Source of the DNA: an uncultured Pelosinus sp.
Lineage (GTDB): Bacteria > Bacillota > Negativicutes > Sporomusales > Acetonemataceae
Assembly (NCBI GenBank): GCA_900542835.1
Contig: UQPB01000007.1
Span: 1 to 64,000, forward strand
Direction: 5' to 3'
DNA length: 64,000 bases
The first letter of the stretch is position 1; every line of letters starts with the position of its first letter. The notes beneath the pieces are model-generated. The model did not search any database, was not told the DNA's origin, and saw only the letters and a program-made list of their open reading frames with translations. The position numbers and the translations under genes are program-made. This document shows, one piece after another, positions 51,188 through 60,326 of this stretch.

Positions 51188-53029
51188 TTACGGCTCAATG
51201 CTGATCCGGTAGCGGCGCAGCCAGGCATCCAGCTGTACAATATAGGCAAGCAGTTGCGGCGTTTTCATCAACTGGCCGAACCAGGGAATATTGGCGGCAG
51301 CTTCCCCGGCAGCAATACCCCGGACTGCTTGCGGATCTACTAACTGCAGTACCGGCGCGTCAGTTTCGGCAATTGTCGCCAGCGCCATTTCCTTGACGAT
51401 TTGCCATAGCTGCGGATTATGCGTCTTGGGATAAGGACTCTTCTTGCGCCATAGCACATCCTCCGGCAGCAAGCCGGTAAGCGCGTGCCGCAGCAGTCCT
51501 TTTTCCCGGTTTTGGTAATTCTTCATTTCCCAGGGTACGTTCCAGACATAGTCGACCAGCCGGTGATCACAGAACGGCACCCGCAGTTCCAGGCCAAAGG
51601 CCATACTCATCCGGTCTTTGCGGTCCAGCAATGTCGGCATAAAGCGGGTCAGGCTGAGATAGAAAATTTCACGCATCCGCGCCGCTTCCGCCGCTTCGCC
51701 CGGCAGTACCGGCGTTTCAGCGACGGCGTCGCTGTAGCGGGAGGCCAGATAGTCTTCACCCCGGATCAGCTCACTGATCTCCGGCCGAATCCACTGCAGC
51801 CGGCTTTCCCAGCGCATTGCCCAGGGAAAAGTCGCCGCGGCAATCATATCCTGCCGGCGGAACCAGGGATAACCGCCAAATACCTCATCAGCGCATTCGC
51901 CGGACAAGCCGACTGTCGCCAGCTTGCGGATTTCCCTGGCAAACAGATACAGTGAAGTGTCGACATCGGTCATGCCCGGCAAATCCCGCGCCGTCAGCGC
52001 CGCCGGCAGCACAGCCGCCAGTTCTGCCGTGTCCAGAAGCACTTCATGATGGCTGGTCCCGTACAGTGAAGCGACTTTGCGGGCCCAGGGAGCGTCCGCA
52101 TCCGGCTGAAAGCTATCGGCAACAAAATAGTGCTCATTGTCGATATAGTCGACGGAAAAAGTATTCAGCCTGCCGCCGTTATTTTGCTGGGCAATCGCAG
52201 TAATCGCGGTAATCGCGCTGGAATCCAGCCCGCCTGACAGCAGCGTGCACAGCGGCACATCCGAAACCAGCTGCCGCCGGACCGAGTCTTCCAGCAGTTC
52301 ACGGACTTTAGCGGCAGTTGCGGCAAAATCGTCCTCATGCGGCCGGCTCTCCAGCTTCCAATAGGGGGAAATCGTCAGGCCGCTGCGGTCATAGGACAGC
52401 ATATGGCCCGGCTTAAGTTCATGTACACCCTTAAATATCCCGTGTCCCGGCGTTCTGGCCGGTCCAAGCATCAACACTTCCGCCAGCCCTTCATAACCGA
52501 TTACCGGCTTTACGTCCGGGTGCGCCAGCAACGCCTTGAGCTCGGAGCCGAAAATTAATTTCCCGTCAATTTGCGTATAAAAAAGCGGTTTAACGCCAAT
52601 ACGATCCCTGGCCAAAAACAGGCTTTCCCGCTGCTCATCCCATATAGCAAAGGCAAAGATACCGTTGAGCTTTGGTACGCAAGCCTGGCCCCACTCCATA
52701 AAGGAACGCAACAGAACTTCCGTATCTGAATCGCTGCTGAAGCGATGGCCGCAGGCCGTTAATTCCTGCCGCAGCTCGGCAGTGTTATAGAGTTCGCCGT
52801 TATAGGTAATTACCTGCGTCTTCTCTCCCTGACGCCTGAGCATCGGCTGCCTGCCACCCTCCAGATCGACTACGCTCAGCCGCCGGTGTCCGATAGCCGC
52901 ATGTTTACTTAAATAAGCGCCGGACGCATCAGGGCCCCGCTGCGCCAGTGTTGCCGTCATGCGATCCAGTAACATTCGTTCTCCACTGACATCATGCTGC
53001 CAGTCAACCCATCCTGTTATTCCGCACAT
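51188..53029 (-). CDS. asnB: Asparagine synthase (glutamine-hydrolysing)
   Basis: A 613-aa class-II amidotransferase. Mature Cys2 (MCGITGWVDWQ) is the glutaminase nucleophile, followed by RGPDASGAYLS, HRRLSVVDLEGGRQPM and ITYNGELYN. The synthetase domain has the ATP loop LLSGGLDSSAI, GLSGECADEVFGGYPWFRR, and MAFGLELRVPFCDH. It converts aspartate, glutamine and ATP to asparagine. ATG 53029 with GGGAGG. Some relatives amidate peptidoglycan or other acceptors, but the full architecture fits AsnB. Confidence 0.95.
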   Translation of the reverse strand: MCGITGWVDWQHDVSGERMLLDRMTATLAQRGPDASGAYLSKHAAIGHRRLSVVDLEGGRQPMLRRQGEKTQVITYNGELYNTAELRQELTACGHRFSSDSDTEVLLRSFMEWGQACVPKLNGIFAFAIWDEQRESLFLARDRIGVKPLFYTQIDGKLIFGSELKALLAHPDVKPVIGYEGLAEVLMLGPARTPGHGIFKGVHELKPGHMLSYDRSGLTISPYWKLESRPHEDDFAATAAKVRELLEDSVRRQLVSDVPLCTLLSGGLDSSAITAITAIAQQNNGGRLNTFSVDYIDNEHYFVADSFQPDADAPWARKVASLYGTSHHEVLLDTAELAAVLPAALTARDLPGMTDVDTSLYLFAREIRKLATVGLSGECADEVFGGYPWFRRQDMIAAATFPWAMRWESRLQWIRPEISELIRGEDYLASRYSDAVAETPVLPGEAAEAARMREIFYLSLTRFMPTLLDRKDRMSMAFGLELRVPFCDHRLVDYVWNVPWEMKNYQNREKGLLRHALTGLLPEDVLWRKKSPYPKTHNPQLWQIVKEMALATIAETDAPVLQLVDPQAVRGIAAGEAAANIPWFGQLMKTPQLLAYIVQLDAWLRRYRISIEP

Positions 53030-53216
53030 TGCTATCCTCCCTTTCGTCTGCGCCAAAGAAAAGCATGCGGCCTGACCTGCCTTTACGCAGTCAGCGTTAA
53101 TGGCATCTTTGCCAGCGCCGCATGTTTTACAAGATACGATATGCATGGCGGCGGCAGTTTGTTAACAGTTTGCCGCGGGCAATCCGATTATCCAAGCCGC
53201 CAGCGACCGCGCTCAG

Positions 53217-53253
53217 AAAAAACCGGCGGCAGGCTGTAAGCGCCTGCCGCCGG
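53217..53253 (-). terminator. Intrinsic terminator after ymaF-like gene
   Basis: On the minus strand CCGGCGGCAGGC pairs with GCCTGCCGCCGG (53223-53253) followed by six Ts. Confidence 0.85.
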
Positions 53254-53295
53254 AACCTGGGTGGATTTTGCATTGTCTACAGCCCTGCGTTTGGG

Positions 53296-53643
53296 TTAGC
53301 AGTTTTCATCAGGCGCTAAATCCGTAATCCCGAGAACCACGTGACAGTGGCCGTCGTCGACGCTGGTTTTACCGGCATAATAATGCGCGTGCATATTTTC
53401 CGGCATCGGCAGTGCCGTATCGGTAAAAATATCGAACCAGTGCCAATGTCCGTCAACGAATGAAGTTCTGACACGCAGACGGTGAATGTGAGAATCGTCA
53501 TCCACCCGCGCGGGTGCGCTGACACTGGTGATAACATGCTGATGCCGGCGGGCGACTTCCGTCAGCGTCGAATAGGTATGAACGTGAACCGAATTTCTCT
53601 CTTCCCGCGTCTCCAGAACGTCTTCATCTTCTTGCATCGACAT
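53296..53643 (-). CDS. YmaF family protein
   Basis: A 115-aa histidine-rich protein. Regularly spaced His pairs (HVHTYSTLTEVARRHQHVITSVSAP, SHIHRLRVRTSFVDGHWHWFDIFTD, MHAHYYAGKTSVDDGHCHVVLGIT) are typical of YmaF proteins and suggest metal binding. ATG 53643 follows GGAGGAGG; longer frames upstream have no site. Function unknown in the family. Followed by its own terminator. Confidence 0.82.
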   Translation of the reverse strand: MSMQEDEDVLETREERNSVHVHTYSTLTEVARRHQHVITSVSAPARVDDDSHIHRLRVRTSFVDGHWHWFDIFTDTALPMPENMHAHYYAGKTSVDDGHCHVVLGITDLAPDENC

Positions 53644-53793
53644 AGACCTCCTCCAGCTTATTATGTAATAACATATGCCGGCTGCCGTCAATTCGCCACT
53701 CCGTATCGCCTCGGCTTTAAACGGGGATACAGGCGAGGCAACCATGGGTCAGCCAAGACAGAGGAAGGAGAACCACTGGCGCGGCCAAGAAAA

Positions 53794-53822
53794 GAAGACC
53801 GCCGATGACGGTCTTCTTTTTT
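53794..53822. terminator. Intrinsic terminator
   Basis: GAAGACCG pairs with CGGTCTTC (53794-53816) with T-runs on both sides; placed after the leftward lipoprotein gene. Confidence 0.75.
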
Positions 53823-53856
53823 GGGGCTGAATCAGCAGGCGCAGCGACAGCCAATA

Positions 53857-54321
53857 CTACTTTCCGACCAGTAAATCGGCCAGCAAGCGGTATTTGGCGT
53901 CCAGGACAATCCGTTCCATCGGAACAATGTACCATTCATCATCAATCCGTTCCAAGCCAATGCTCTTGACATTGACTTTCAGGGTATTTTCCTGATGAAT
54001 AGTCGCAACAACAACGGCAAACCGTCCCTGGGAAGAAACTTTTTTCACCGACAGCAAATTCGCTGTTTTCACATCGCTGATGCCGAATCCGGTGAGCAGA
54101 TCGCTGATTTCAGCGTCATCACTAGCCTGCAGCGTATTGGGAGCAATATAAGCGGCCGCCTTTGCAAACTTGCGCGACTTCGCCGCATCAAACGCTGTTT
54201 TGACGACAGCTTCCGGCTCCAGGCCGTATTGCCGCTCCACGGCTCCCGAGCAGCCCCCCAGCAGCAGGGTTATTGTCAATAACGACAGCAGCAGCAACGA
54301 CAGCGTCTTTTTTCTTTTCAC
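53857..54321 (-). CDS. Lipoprotein, DUF4878-like small fold
   Basis: A 154-aa lipoprotein. The signal peptide KRKKTLSLLLLSLLTITLLLGGC ends at a lipobox cysteine. The domain then contains EAVVKTAFDAAKSRKFAKAAAYIAP and ERIDDEWYIVPMERIVLD, a pattern seen in NTF2-like DUF4878/DUF4864 lipoproteins. It starts at GTG 54321 with AGGAGG seven bases upstream. Role unknown; surface-exposed. Confidence 0.78.
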   Translation of the reverse strand: MKRKKTLSLLLLSLLTITLLLGGCSGAVERQYGLEPEAVVKTAFDAAKSRKFAKAAAYIAPNTLQASDDAEISDLLTGFGISDVKTANLLSVKKVSSQGRFAVVVATIHQENTLKVNVKSIGLERIDDEWYIVPMERIVLDAKYRLLADLLVGK

Positions 54322-54513
54322 AACATGGCCTCCTGTTCATAACTAACTTTTACAGTGTTATGTATACTATATCACAAACAGGAAATGGCCGTCACTGGAA
54401 AATAACGCAGGCTCTCTTCCAGAATCTTACGCTAATATTTGCCGCCGTAACGGCTATCCTAACTATAACATTGTCAAAACATGAGAGACAACCTGTCGCA
54501 AGGAGGCGAAGCA

Positions 54514-54732
54514 ATGAAAGCTCCCGACCAGTCCGACGCGCGCACCGACCAGCCGCTGGCGCACGAGGCCGGCGTAAACCACGCGCTCAGTTCCGCAGGC
54601 AGCCAGACGAACCCCCGTAATCTCCGCACCGCCAACTACATTGCCCGGACGATGCTGTGGGAACAGCAGGAAAAAGTTGATGCCGATGACATCGACATCA
54701 CAGAGGAAAACACGATAGAGATCAGGGAATAG
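54514..54732 (+). CDS. Small acidic protein, 72 aa
   Basis: A soluble, charged protein with the end VDADDIDITEENTIEIRE and a helical middle NPRNLRTANYIARTMLWEQQEKV. No cysteine, signal or membrane segment. AAGGAGG site seven bases before the ATG. Not recognised; the size and composition would suit a small regulatory or adaptor protein. Convergent with nothing nearby; the cupin gene follows 114 bases later. Confidence 0.65.
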   Translation: MKAPDQSDARTDQPLAHEAGVNHALSSAGSQTNPRNLRTANYIARTMLWEQQEKVDADDIDITEENTIEIRE

Positions 54733-54808
54733 TCCCTACAGGCTGAAGGCCGCCGGCATTCAGCCTGTTTTTGTGATTTGCATCACCGCCGCCGCAGCCG
54801 CCTGCGGC

Positions 54809-54834
54809 TATAATAACCTTATAAGAGGTTATTA
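54809..54834 (+). promoter_or_regulatory. Palindrome overlapping a -10 box before the cupin gene
   Basis: TATAAT (54809-54814) is overlapped by the perfect inverted repeat TAATAACCT-TATAAG-AGGTTATTA (54811-54834), which ends just before the AGGAGGG site. No good -35 is seen, so an activator-dependent promoter with an operator over its start is possible; an RNA hairpin sequestering the site is the alternative. Confidence 0.45.
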
Positions 54835-54846
54835 GGAGGGTCACTG

Positions 54847-55188
54847 ATGGAACAAAAACGTTTTATAAAGAATATTGCCTTTAGCGAGCCGCAGGCACTG
54901 GACTCGCTGGTCGACTATCAGCCGGGCCGGGTTGTCAGTCTGACACTGGTCCAGAATGACGCCATGAGCATGACCCTGTTTGCTTTTGCACAGGGAGAAG
55001 GCATCAGCACCCACTCCGCTCCCGGCGACGCCTTTGTCTACATGATTGACGGTCAGGCCAGAATTACAATTGGCGACAAAATCATTGACGCGAAAGCGGG
55101 ACAGACCGTTGTCATGCCGTCAAATATTCCCCACGGGCTTGAAGCGACAGAAAACTTCAAAATGCTGCTGGTTGTATCATTTAAGTAA
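54847..55188 (+). CDS. Small cupin-domain protein
   Basis: A 113-aa single-domain cupin. The barrel motifs include FAQGEGISTHSAPGDAFVYMIDGQARITIGDK, in which one of the usual histidines is present (STHSAPGD), and PSNIPHGLEA. A metal-binding role is likely but the ligand is unknown. AGGAGGG site; terminator follows. A palindrome overlapping its -10 box suggests regulation. Confidence 0.88.
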   Translation: MEQKRFIKNIAFSEPQALDSLVDYQPGRVVSLTLVQNDAMSMTLFAFAQGEGISTHSAPGDAFVYMIDGQARITIGDKIIDAKAGQTVVMPSNIPHGLEATENFKMLLVVSFK

Positions 55189-55268
55189 CAACTGCAGCAG
55201 TGGACTGCCGGCAGGCAGAATCCCTCATCAGAGATAGCTCTGACAGACAAATTGCGCTAAGCAGAATA

Positions 55269-55301
55269 AAAGCCGGAAATCACAATGTGATTTCCGGCTT
55301 T
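55269..55301. terminator. Bidirectional intrinsic terminator
   Basis: AAAGCCGGAAATCACA pairs with TGTGATTTCCGGCTTT (55269-55301) between the convergent cupin and RNase J genes. Confidence 0.85.
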
Positions 55302-55315
55302 GCTACTTCTCCGGC

Positions 55316-56977
55316 TCAGACTTCCATAATAATGGGAATAATCATCGGCCGGCGGCGGGTTTTTTCAAACAGGTATTTGCCCAGCACTTCGCGGACCTGC
55401 AGCTTGATCGAAGACCAGTCACTGATCTTATTGACCTCGCAATGCTCCAGCGCCAGCTTAACCTTAGCCTGGGCCTCATTCATCAGCGCGCCGGAATCAC
55501 GCACATAGACAAAACCGCGCGATACCAGATCCGGCCCCGACAACAAAGCGCCGCTTTGCTTGTCCAGCGTAACGACAGCCACGATGATGCCTTCCTGCGA
55601 CAGCTGCTGCCGGTCGCGAATAACAATATTGCCGACATCGCCGACGCCCAGACCATCGACAAAGACACGACCTGCCTTTACCTTGCCGGCAACCCGGCCA
55701 CTGTCTTTGGTGAATTCAAACACATCACCATTATTGCCCATAAAGATATTTTCACGCGGAATGCCCAGATCCTCGGCCAGCTTGCCGTGCTTTCTCAGCA
55801 TCCGGTACTCGCCGTGAACCGGAATAAAAAACTTGGGACGAACCAGGTTCAGCATCAGTTTCAATTCTTCCTGGCTGGCGTGACCGGAGACATGAATTCC
55901 CGATACACGCTCGTAAACGACGTTGGCCCCCAGACGGAAGAGGCTGTCGATAATCTTCGATACAGACGTTTCATTGCCGGGAATCGGCGTCGCCGCAATC
56001 AAAACCGTGTCACCGGAGGATATAGAAACACTGCGGTGAGTATTTGACGCCATCCGGCTAAGGCCGGCCATCGGCTCGCCCTGACTGCCGGTGGTAAGAA
56101 TCAAAAGCTGGTCATCGCGGAAGCGTTTCATCTCCTCCGTTTCGATCAGCGTTCCTTCCGGAATCGCGAGATAACCCAGATCAATAGCGACATTGACAAC
56201 ATTGACCATGCTGCGGCCGAGTACGACAACCTTGCGCCCATATTTGCACGCCGTATAAATTGCCTGCTGAATGCGTGATACATTGGATGCAAAAGTCGCC
56301 ATAACAATGCGTCCGCTCGCCTGTTTGAACTCCTCGTCAAGCGCCAGCGTAACTTCCCGCTCCGAGCCGGTATACCCCGGCCGCTCGGCATTGGTGCTGT
56401 CTGACATCAGTACCAGCACACCCTTATTGCCAAGCTGGGCAAATTTATGAATATCAATCAGTTTTCCATCCACCGGCGTCTGATCAATTTTGAAGTCGCC
56501 GGTATGCACGACAGTTCCCGCCGGCGTGGTCAGGTATAAACCGCAGGAATCGGGAATTGAATGACTGCCCTGAATAAAGCCGACCAGAAACTTGCCGATT
56601 TTAATTTCATCTCCCGCTTTGACCGGCATCAGATGATAGCCGCTGAGACGGTTTTCCTTCAGCCGCCCCTCAACCAGTCCCAGAGCCAGTCTGGTACCAT
56701 AAACGGGGACATTGATTTCCTTCAACAGGTAGGATAGTGCGCCGATATGATCCTCATGACCATGCGTGAGGACTACCGCCCGCACTTTGTCACGATTATC
56801 CATCAGATAGGTCATATCGGGAATGACCAGATCGATCCCCAGCATATCATCTTCCGGGAACGCCAGCCCGGCGTCAAGAATGATAATATCGTCGCCATAC
56901 TGGAAAACGGTCATGTTTTTACCGATTTCCCCCAGCCCCCCCAGGGGTATAATTAATAATTTATTATTTTTTTCCAA
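55316..56977 (-). CDS. rnj: Ribonuclease J
   Basis: A 553-aa metallo-beta-lactamase/beta-CASP exo- and endoribonuclease central to RNA decay and 5' processing. The zinc motif THGHEDHIG is at residues 71-79, followed by GDFKIDQTPVDG, MSDSTNAERPGYTGSE, the beta-CASP ATFASNVSRIQQA, TGSQGEPMAGLSRMA, and HVSGHASQEELKLML. The start is TTG at 56977: it has GGAGG seven bases upstream and gives the family N-terminus. The weak start codon may limit translation, possibly autoregulated. 220 bases downstream of a hypothetical gene on the same strand. Confidence 0.95.
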   Translation of the reverse strand: MEKNNKLLIIPLGGLGEIGKNMTVFQYGDDIIILDAGLAFPEDDMLGIDLVIPDMTYLMDNRDKVRAVVLTHGHEDHIGALSYLLKEINVPVYGTRLALGLVEGRLKENRLSGYHLMPVKAGDEIKIGKFLVGFIQGSHSIPDSCGLYLTTPAGTVVHTGDFKIDQTPVDGKLIDIHKFAQLGNKGVLVLMSDSTNAERPGYTGSEREVTLALDEEFKQASGRIVMATFASNVSRIQQAIYTACKYGRKVVVLGRSMVNVVNVAIDLGYLAIPEGTLIETEEMKRFRDDQLLILTTGSQGEPMAGLSRMASNTHRSVSISSGDTVLIAATPIPGNETSVSKIIDSLFRLGANVVYERVSGIHVSGHASQEELKLMLNLVRPKFFIPVHGEYRMLRKHGKLAEDLGIPRENIFMGNNGDVFEFTKDSGRVAGKVKAGRVFVDGLGVGDVGNIVIRDRQQLSQEGIIVAVVTLDKQSGALLSGPDLVSRGFVYVRDSGALMNEAQAKVKLALEHCEVNKISDWSSIKLQVREVLGKYLFEKTRRRPMIIPIIMEV

Positions 56978-57196
56978 AAAATAACCTCCATATCTTCTTT
57001 ATAGCCACAACGAACCCATTCTCCTTCGAGAGTCGCTGTTAACAAGTCAACATTGTCCGCTCAATGCTAAAAACGCCAACCACGCCGTTCAATGCAGTCG
57101 GTTTTATTATAACGTATATTCGGTGAAAGTACAAGCCAGCCTGGCCGGAAGGTCCGACTGCCGGCCAACGGCCTCGGTTCCGGCCCCGCAACGGAT

Positions 57197-57832
57197 TCAG
57201 GCAAAAGCGTCAATTACTTTCTTCCGCTTTCGCCGCTGCAGCTCCAGACTCATGTAGGCCTCACTGGTTTGATGCCGCTTGTCGCGAATGCGGTTCTGCC
57301 GTTCCTCTTCCGCTTCATCCCGGTTTTTTTGCCGTTTGCGCCGCCGCGCAGCGTCCGCAGCCATCACTCCCAGTGTTCGCGAATCTGCCAGCTCGCTCTC
57401 AACCGCGTCGCTGACGCGGCTTACCGACTGCCGGTCGTCGCCGGAACCGACAAGGCCGAACCGATTATAGGTCTGATGTTGACCGTTGGCTGACAGCAGC
57501 TTCGAATGCGAGGCTGCTGTCAGCGCCGCGGCATTGTTTTCCCGCCGCCAGCGCTCCCACTTTTTCGCTTCCGTCTGCTCCAGCAGCCGCAGATGCTGTT
57601 CCTGCAATTTGCGCGACTGCGCATCATATTGGTTCTGTTGCAATTGACTGTTCACTGACTTCAATTCGCGGACCAGCTCTTTACGGCCGGCACTATCGCC
57701 ATCCCGCCGCTGTAATTGACCGCAAAGCTCCTGCAGTCGCGCCTGCAGCTGCGCCTGCCGGTTCTTTGTCCCGGCGCTGAACCCGCCGCCGTACTGACTC
57801 GCAAGCTGCAGCATTGTTGCTACCACATCCAT
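57197..57832 (-). CDS. Unknown coiled-coil protein, 211 aa
   Basis: Not recognised. The protein is highly charged and helical: residues about 22-100 (RQAQLQARLQELCGQLQRRDGDSAGRKELVRELKSVNSQLQQ) form a coiled coil, and the C-terminal third (AARRRKRQKNRDEAEEERQNRIRDKRHQTSEAYMSLELQRRKRKK) is strongly basic. No signal peptide or membrane segment. AGGAGCG site eight bases before the ATG. A nucleic-acid-associated or structural role would fit the composition, but there is no direct evidence. Confidence 0.65.
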   Translation of the reverse strand: MDVVATMLQLASQYGGGFSAGTKNRQAQLQARLQELCGQLQRRDGDSAGRKELVRELKSVNSQLQQNQYDAQSRKLQEQHLRLLEQTEAKKWERWRRENNAAALTAASHSKLLSANGQHQTYNRFGLVGSGDDRQSVSRVSDAVESELADSRTLGVMAADAARRRKRQKNRDEAEEERQNRIRDKRHQTSEAYMSLELQRRKRKKVIDAFA

Positions 57833-57958
57833 ACATTCCGCTCCTATACCTGACAGTTGGCCCCGCCGGGTCCTGCCAATACTTATTCATCAATAGTATC
57901 GGCATATTTTGAAAAAAAATTAATTCGCCAACCCGAAGCGCTGCCGGCGCATTACTGC

Positions 57959-58016
57959 AAAAAAAAGAGGCAAGCCTTAGCTGCAGGAAAAACGCCTGGT
58001 CAGCATAAGGCTTGCC
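57959..58016 (-). terminator. Terminator of queCDE operon
   Basis: On the minus strand GGCAAGCCTTA pairs with TAAGGCTTGCC (57969-58016), followed by TCTTTTTTTT. Confidence 0.85.
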
Positions 58017-58038
58017 GTTGAGGATAAACGGAGTTCGG

Positions 58039-58629
58039 CTACTCTACATTGATAATCTTATGCAGTTGAACACCAATCCGGAGCTGCAATTGAGGATGCG
58101 CCATGACAATTTGATAGGCTTTAGCGGCTGACTCCGCTTTGCCGCTTTCCACCTGCAGGTAGATACGCTGCGGCGCAACGGCCGCCGCAATAACCGCCGC
58201 GTCAAATCCGGCGTCAACCACATACTTCAACTCATCAGGCCGGCAGCGGAGAGCATAGCCACTATCCGGCTTCGGCGAAGCGGTAACCCAGTCAATGCCC
58301 CAGTCCGCAGGCACTGGGTTTGTACCGTTGGTTTCCAGACATACATATTTTCCTAGCGCTTTAAGCGCGCCGACCAATGGCCCTAAATCATAAAGCGTCG
58401 GTTCGCCCCCGGTAATTACAACACGGGGCTGCGAAAAGCGGGCAGCGGACAGGATGTCTGCAACAGACATCAACCGGCCGGCGGCCGGCGGCAGTGCTTG
58501 TTTGGTATCACACCAACTGCACTGCAGGTTGCAGCCGGCCAAGCGGATAAAACCGCTGCCAAGGCCCTGAAACCAGCCTTCTCCCTGAACGCTTTCAAAC
58601 AGCTCAACAACCGGATAGACAGCACTCAC
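58039..58629 (-). CDS. queE: 7-carboxy-7-deazaguanine synthase
   Basis: A 196-aa radical SAM enzyme forming CDG from carboxy-tetrahydropterin in queuosine/preQ0 synthesis. It starts YPVVELFESVQGEGWFQG, carries the cluster motif CNLQCSWCD and ends with VQLHKIINVE. It lacks the extra N-terminal insertion of long QueE. Start overlaps the queD stop by four bases. Last gene of queC-D-E. Confidence 0.95.
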   Translation of the reverse strand: MSAVYPVVELFESVQGEGWFQGLGSGFIRLAGCNLQCSWCDTKQALPPAAGRLMSVADILSAARFSQPRVVITGGEPTLYDLGPLVGALKALGKYVCLETNGTNPVPADWGIDWVTASPKPDSGYALRCRPDELKYVVDAGFDAAVIAAAVAPQRIYLQVESGKAESAAKAYQIVMAHPQLQLRIGVQLHKIINVE

Positions 58630-59015
58630 GCTTCAACCTCAACATACGAGGTTGCCGACTCCCAAAGCTTGACCCGCTCCACCTGAATGCCGTCTACGCG
58701 TAAACGCGCTTCCAGCAGGCGGTAAAAATGAGCTGCCAGATTTTCGGAAGTGGTTCGGAATGGATAGACATCGTTAAGCAGTTTGTGGTCAACCCGGTCA
58801 ATAATCAACTCATGGACAATCGCCTTCAGATCGCTGAAATCAATCACCATGCCGTCGCTGGAGCCGCCGTCGACAGTAAGGCTTCTCTGGGAAACTGTTA
58901 CTTCCAGCCGGTAACTATGTCCATGCAGGGAAGCGCACTTCCCCTTATGACCTTCCAAAAAATGCGCCGCATCAAACGTAAAAATTTTTGTGGCTTTTAT
59001 CAGCAATCCAGCCAT
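58626..59015 (-). CDS. queD: 6-carboxy-5,6,7,8-tetrahydropterin synthase
   Basis: A 129-aa zinc enzyme making CPH4 from dihydroneopterin triphosphate. FDAAHFLEGHKGKCASLHGHSYRLEVTV supplies the zinc histidines and the catalytic cysteine, and VIDFSDLKAIVHELI and WESATSYVEVEA complete the T-fold. ATG 59015 with AAGGAG; it begins one base after queC. Confidence 0.96.
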   Translation of the reverse strand: MAGLLIKATKIFTFDAAHFLEGHKGKCASLHGHSYRLEVTVSQRSLTVDGGSSDGMVIDFSDLKAIVHELIIDRVDHKLLNDVYPFRTTSENLAAHFYRLLEARLRVDGIQVERVKLWESATSYVEVEA

Positions 59016-59016
59016 C

Positions 59017-59676
59017 TCACGACTCCTTCCGCGCCAAATAGCGGCGCAAGCCTTCATTGCGCAAATTGCAGGCCGGACATTCGCCGCAGCCACTGCCGAT
59101 TACCCCGTTATAACAGGTCAGAGTATGGTCGCGGATATAGTCCAACTGGCCCATTTGATCGGCCATCTCCCAGGTAGCCGCCTTATCAATCCACATCAAC
59201 GGCGTATGAATAACAAATTGAAAATCCATCGCCAGGTTTAGGGTCACGTTAAGCGACTTGACAAACACATCGCGGCAATCGGGATATCCGCTGAAATCCG
59301 TCTCGCAGACACCGGTGACGAGATGCCGGAACCCCTTCTGCTTGGCGGCGACCGCCGCAAAGGATAAAAACAGCAGATTACGCCCGTCAACAAAGGTTGA
59401 TGGCAGATTGCCGTCCGCCCCGTAAGCTACCGGGATAGCATCGCGGGTAAGGGCATTGGCCGTCAATTGCCCCAACAGGCTCATATCCAGCACGCAGTGC
59501 GGAACGGCCAGTTCCTCACAGATGCGTTTGGCACAGTTAATTTCCGCTTTATGGCGTTGATTATAGTCAAACGTAATCGCTTCCACCCGGCCAAAATGTT
59601 GTCTGGCCCAAAACAGGCAGGTTGTACTATCTTGCCCACCGCTGAACACAACCATCGCCCCTTGAGATTTTAACAT
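59017..59676 (-). CDS. queC: 7-cyano-7-deazaguanine synthase
   Basis: A 219-aa ATP-dependent enzyme converting CDG to preQ0. It has the PP-loop [34 protein letters not shown] and the C-terminal zinc cysteines [16 protein letters not shown]. First gene of the operon. A TATAAT box lies upstream; no preQ1 riboswitch was recognised. queF and tgt are not in the window. Confidence 0.96.
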   Translation of the reverse strand: MLKSQGAMVVFSGGQDSTTCLFWARQHFGRVEAITFDYNQRHKAEINCAKRICEELAVPHCVLDMSLLGQLTANALTRDAIPVAYGADGNLPSTFVDGRNLLFLSFAAVAAKQKGFRHLVTGVCETDFSGYPDCRDVFVKSLNVTLNLAMDFQFVIHTPLMWIDKAATWEMADQMGQLDYIRDHTLTCYNGVIGSGCGECPACNLRNEGLRRYLARKES

Positions 59677-59744
59677 GCTTCGGCCTCCTGTCCTTCTTCA
59701 GATGATTTATTATAGCACAGCGGCCAGACAAAAGGCTAACCCGC

Positions 59745-59893
59745 GGATGCCGCCAACGCCAGGGCGCTAAAGCAGCAAAGTTGTGCAATGATCGCGCGAT
59801 CCCCTTGCTAACACCTTTCCGCACGCGTCGCTGCGGGGCTCGCGAGTCCGCCTAGTAGCCGGGCTTCCTGCGCGGCCTAAAATAAGGTTTTCA
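59745..59893. repeat. Dispersed GC-rich intergenic repeat, copy B
   Basis: Reverse-complement counterpart of copy A at 22924-23066, with the same landmarks in order (GGATGCCGCCAAC, CCCCTTGCTAA, ACCTTTCCG, ACGCGTCGCTGC, GGGCTCGCGAG, CCGCCTAGTAGC, AGGCCG...). It lies between queC and a small membrane protein gene. Confidence 0.8.
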
Positions 59894-59900
59894 ACAAACC

Positions 59901-59937
59901 GCACAGGGGTCTGGCTGTAACAACCAGACCCCTGTGC
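59901..59937 (-). terminator. Hairpin after the 55-aa membrane gene
   Basis: GCACAGGGGTCTGG pairs perfectly with CCAGACCCCTGTGC (59901-59937), 14 bases past the stop codon of the leftward small gene; a moderate T-rich tail follows. Confidence 0.65.
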
Positions 59938-59950
59938 AGCACCGGACCCG

Positions 59951-60118
59951 TTACAGCATAATCTCGATGGCGACAGTAAGCGCCACCAACAGCACCGAGA
60001 GACCTATATGCATAAGTGACTTTTTCCAATTTCCCTTTTTAAAAATAATATAAACAAATAATGATAACATCGCGCCAATAAAATAAACCCCGAAAACTCC
60101 TGCAAACATATCCAGCAT
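59951..60118 (-). CDS. Small membrane protein, 55 aa
   Basis: A 55-codon frame starting at ATG 60118 after a GGGGG site. The product begins MLDMFAGVFGVYFIGAMLSL, has KKGNWKKS in the middle and ends in ALTVAIEIML. Two hydrophobic helices separated by a short basic loop make a hairpin membrane protein. No family known. A strong hairpin terminator follows. Confidence 0.6.
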   Translation of the reverse strand: MLDMFAGVFGVYFIGAMLSLFVYIIFKKGNWKKSLMHIGLSVLLVALTVAIEIML

Positions 60119-60246
60119 TACTGAACCCCCATTACTTCAATATCCGGCATTTTGAATCCCCGGCATTTGTACGCTAATAGTAACTAATTCAATTACTTTT
60201 CACGGTTCTCCTTGAGACTTATTTACCATCTAGTACCTGCGTCATT

Positions 60247-60282
60247 AAAGCCCCTGTCCGGCTTGCATCCGGCAGGGGCTTG
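60247..60282 (-). terminator. Terminator after chemoreceptor gene
   Basis: AAGCCCCTG(T)CCGG pairs with CCGGCAGGGGCTT (60247-60282), located 45 bases past the chemoreceptor stop codon on the minus strand, with TTTAAT following. Confidence 0.65.
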
Positions 60283-60326
60283 GAGTTGATCAACCAGCTT
60301 TTACTTGAGAAACGCAATGAACGGCT

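Noticed and set aside
53482..53808. Plus-strand 108-aa frame over ymaF
   Set aside because: Antisense to a conserved histidine-rich protein; no start site.
59677..59745. preQ1 riboswitch before queC
   Set aside because: No pseudoknot-type preQ1 aptamer pattern was visible in the leader.
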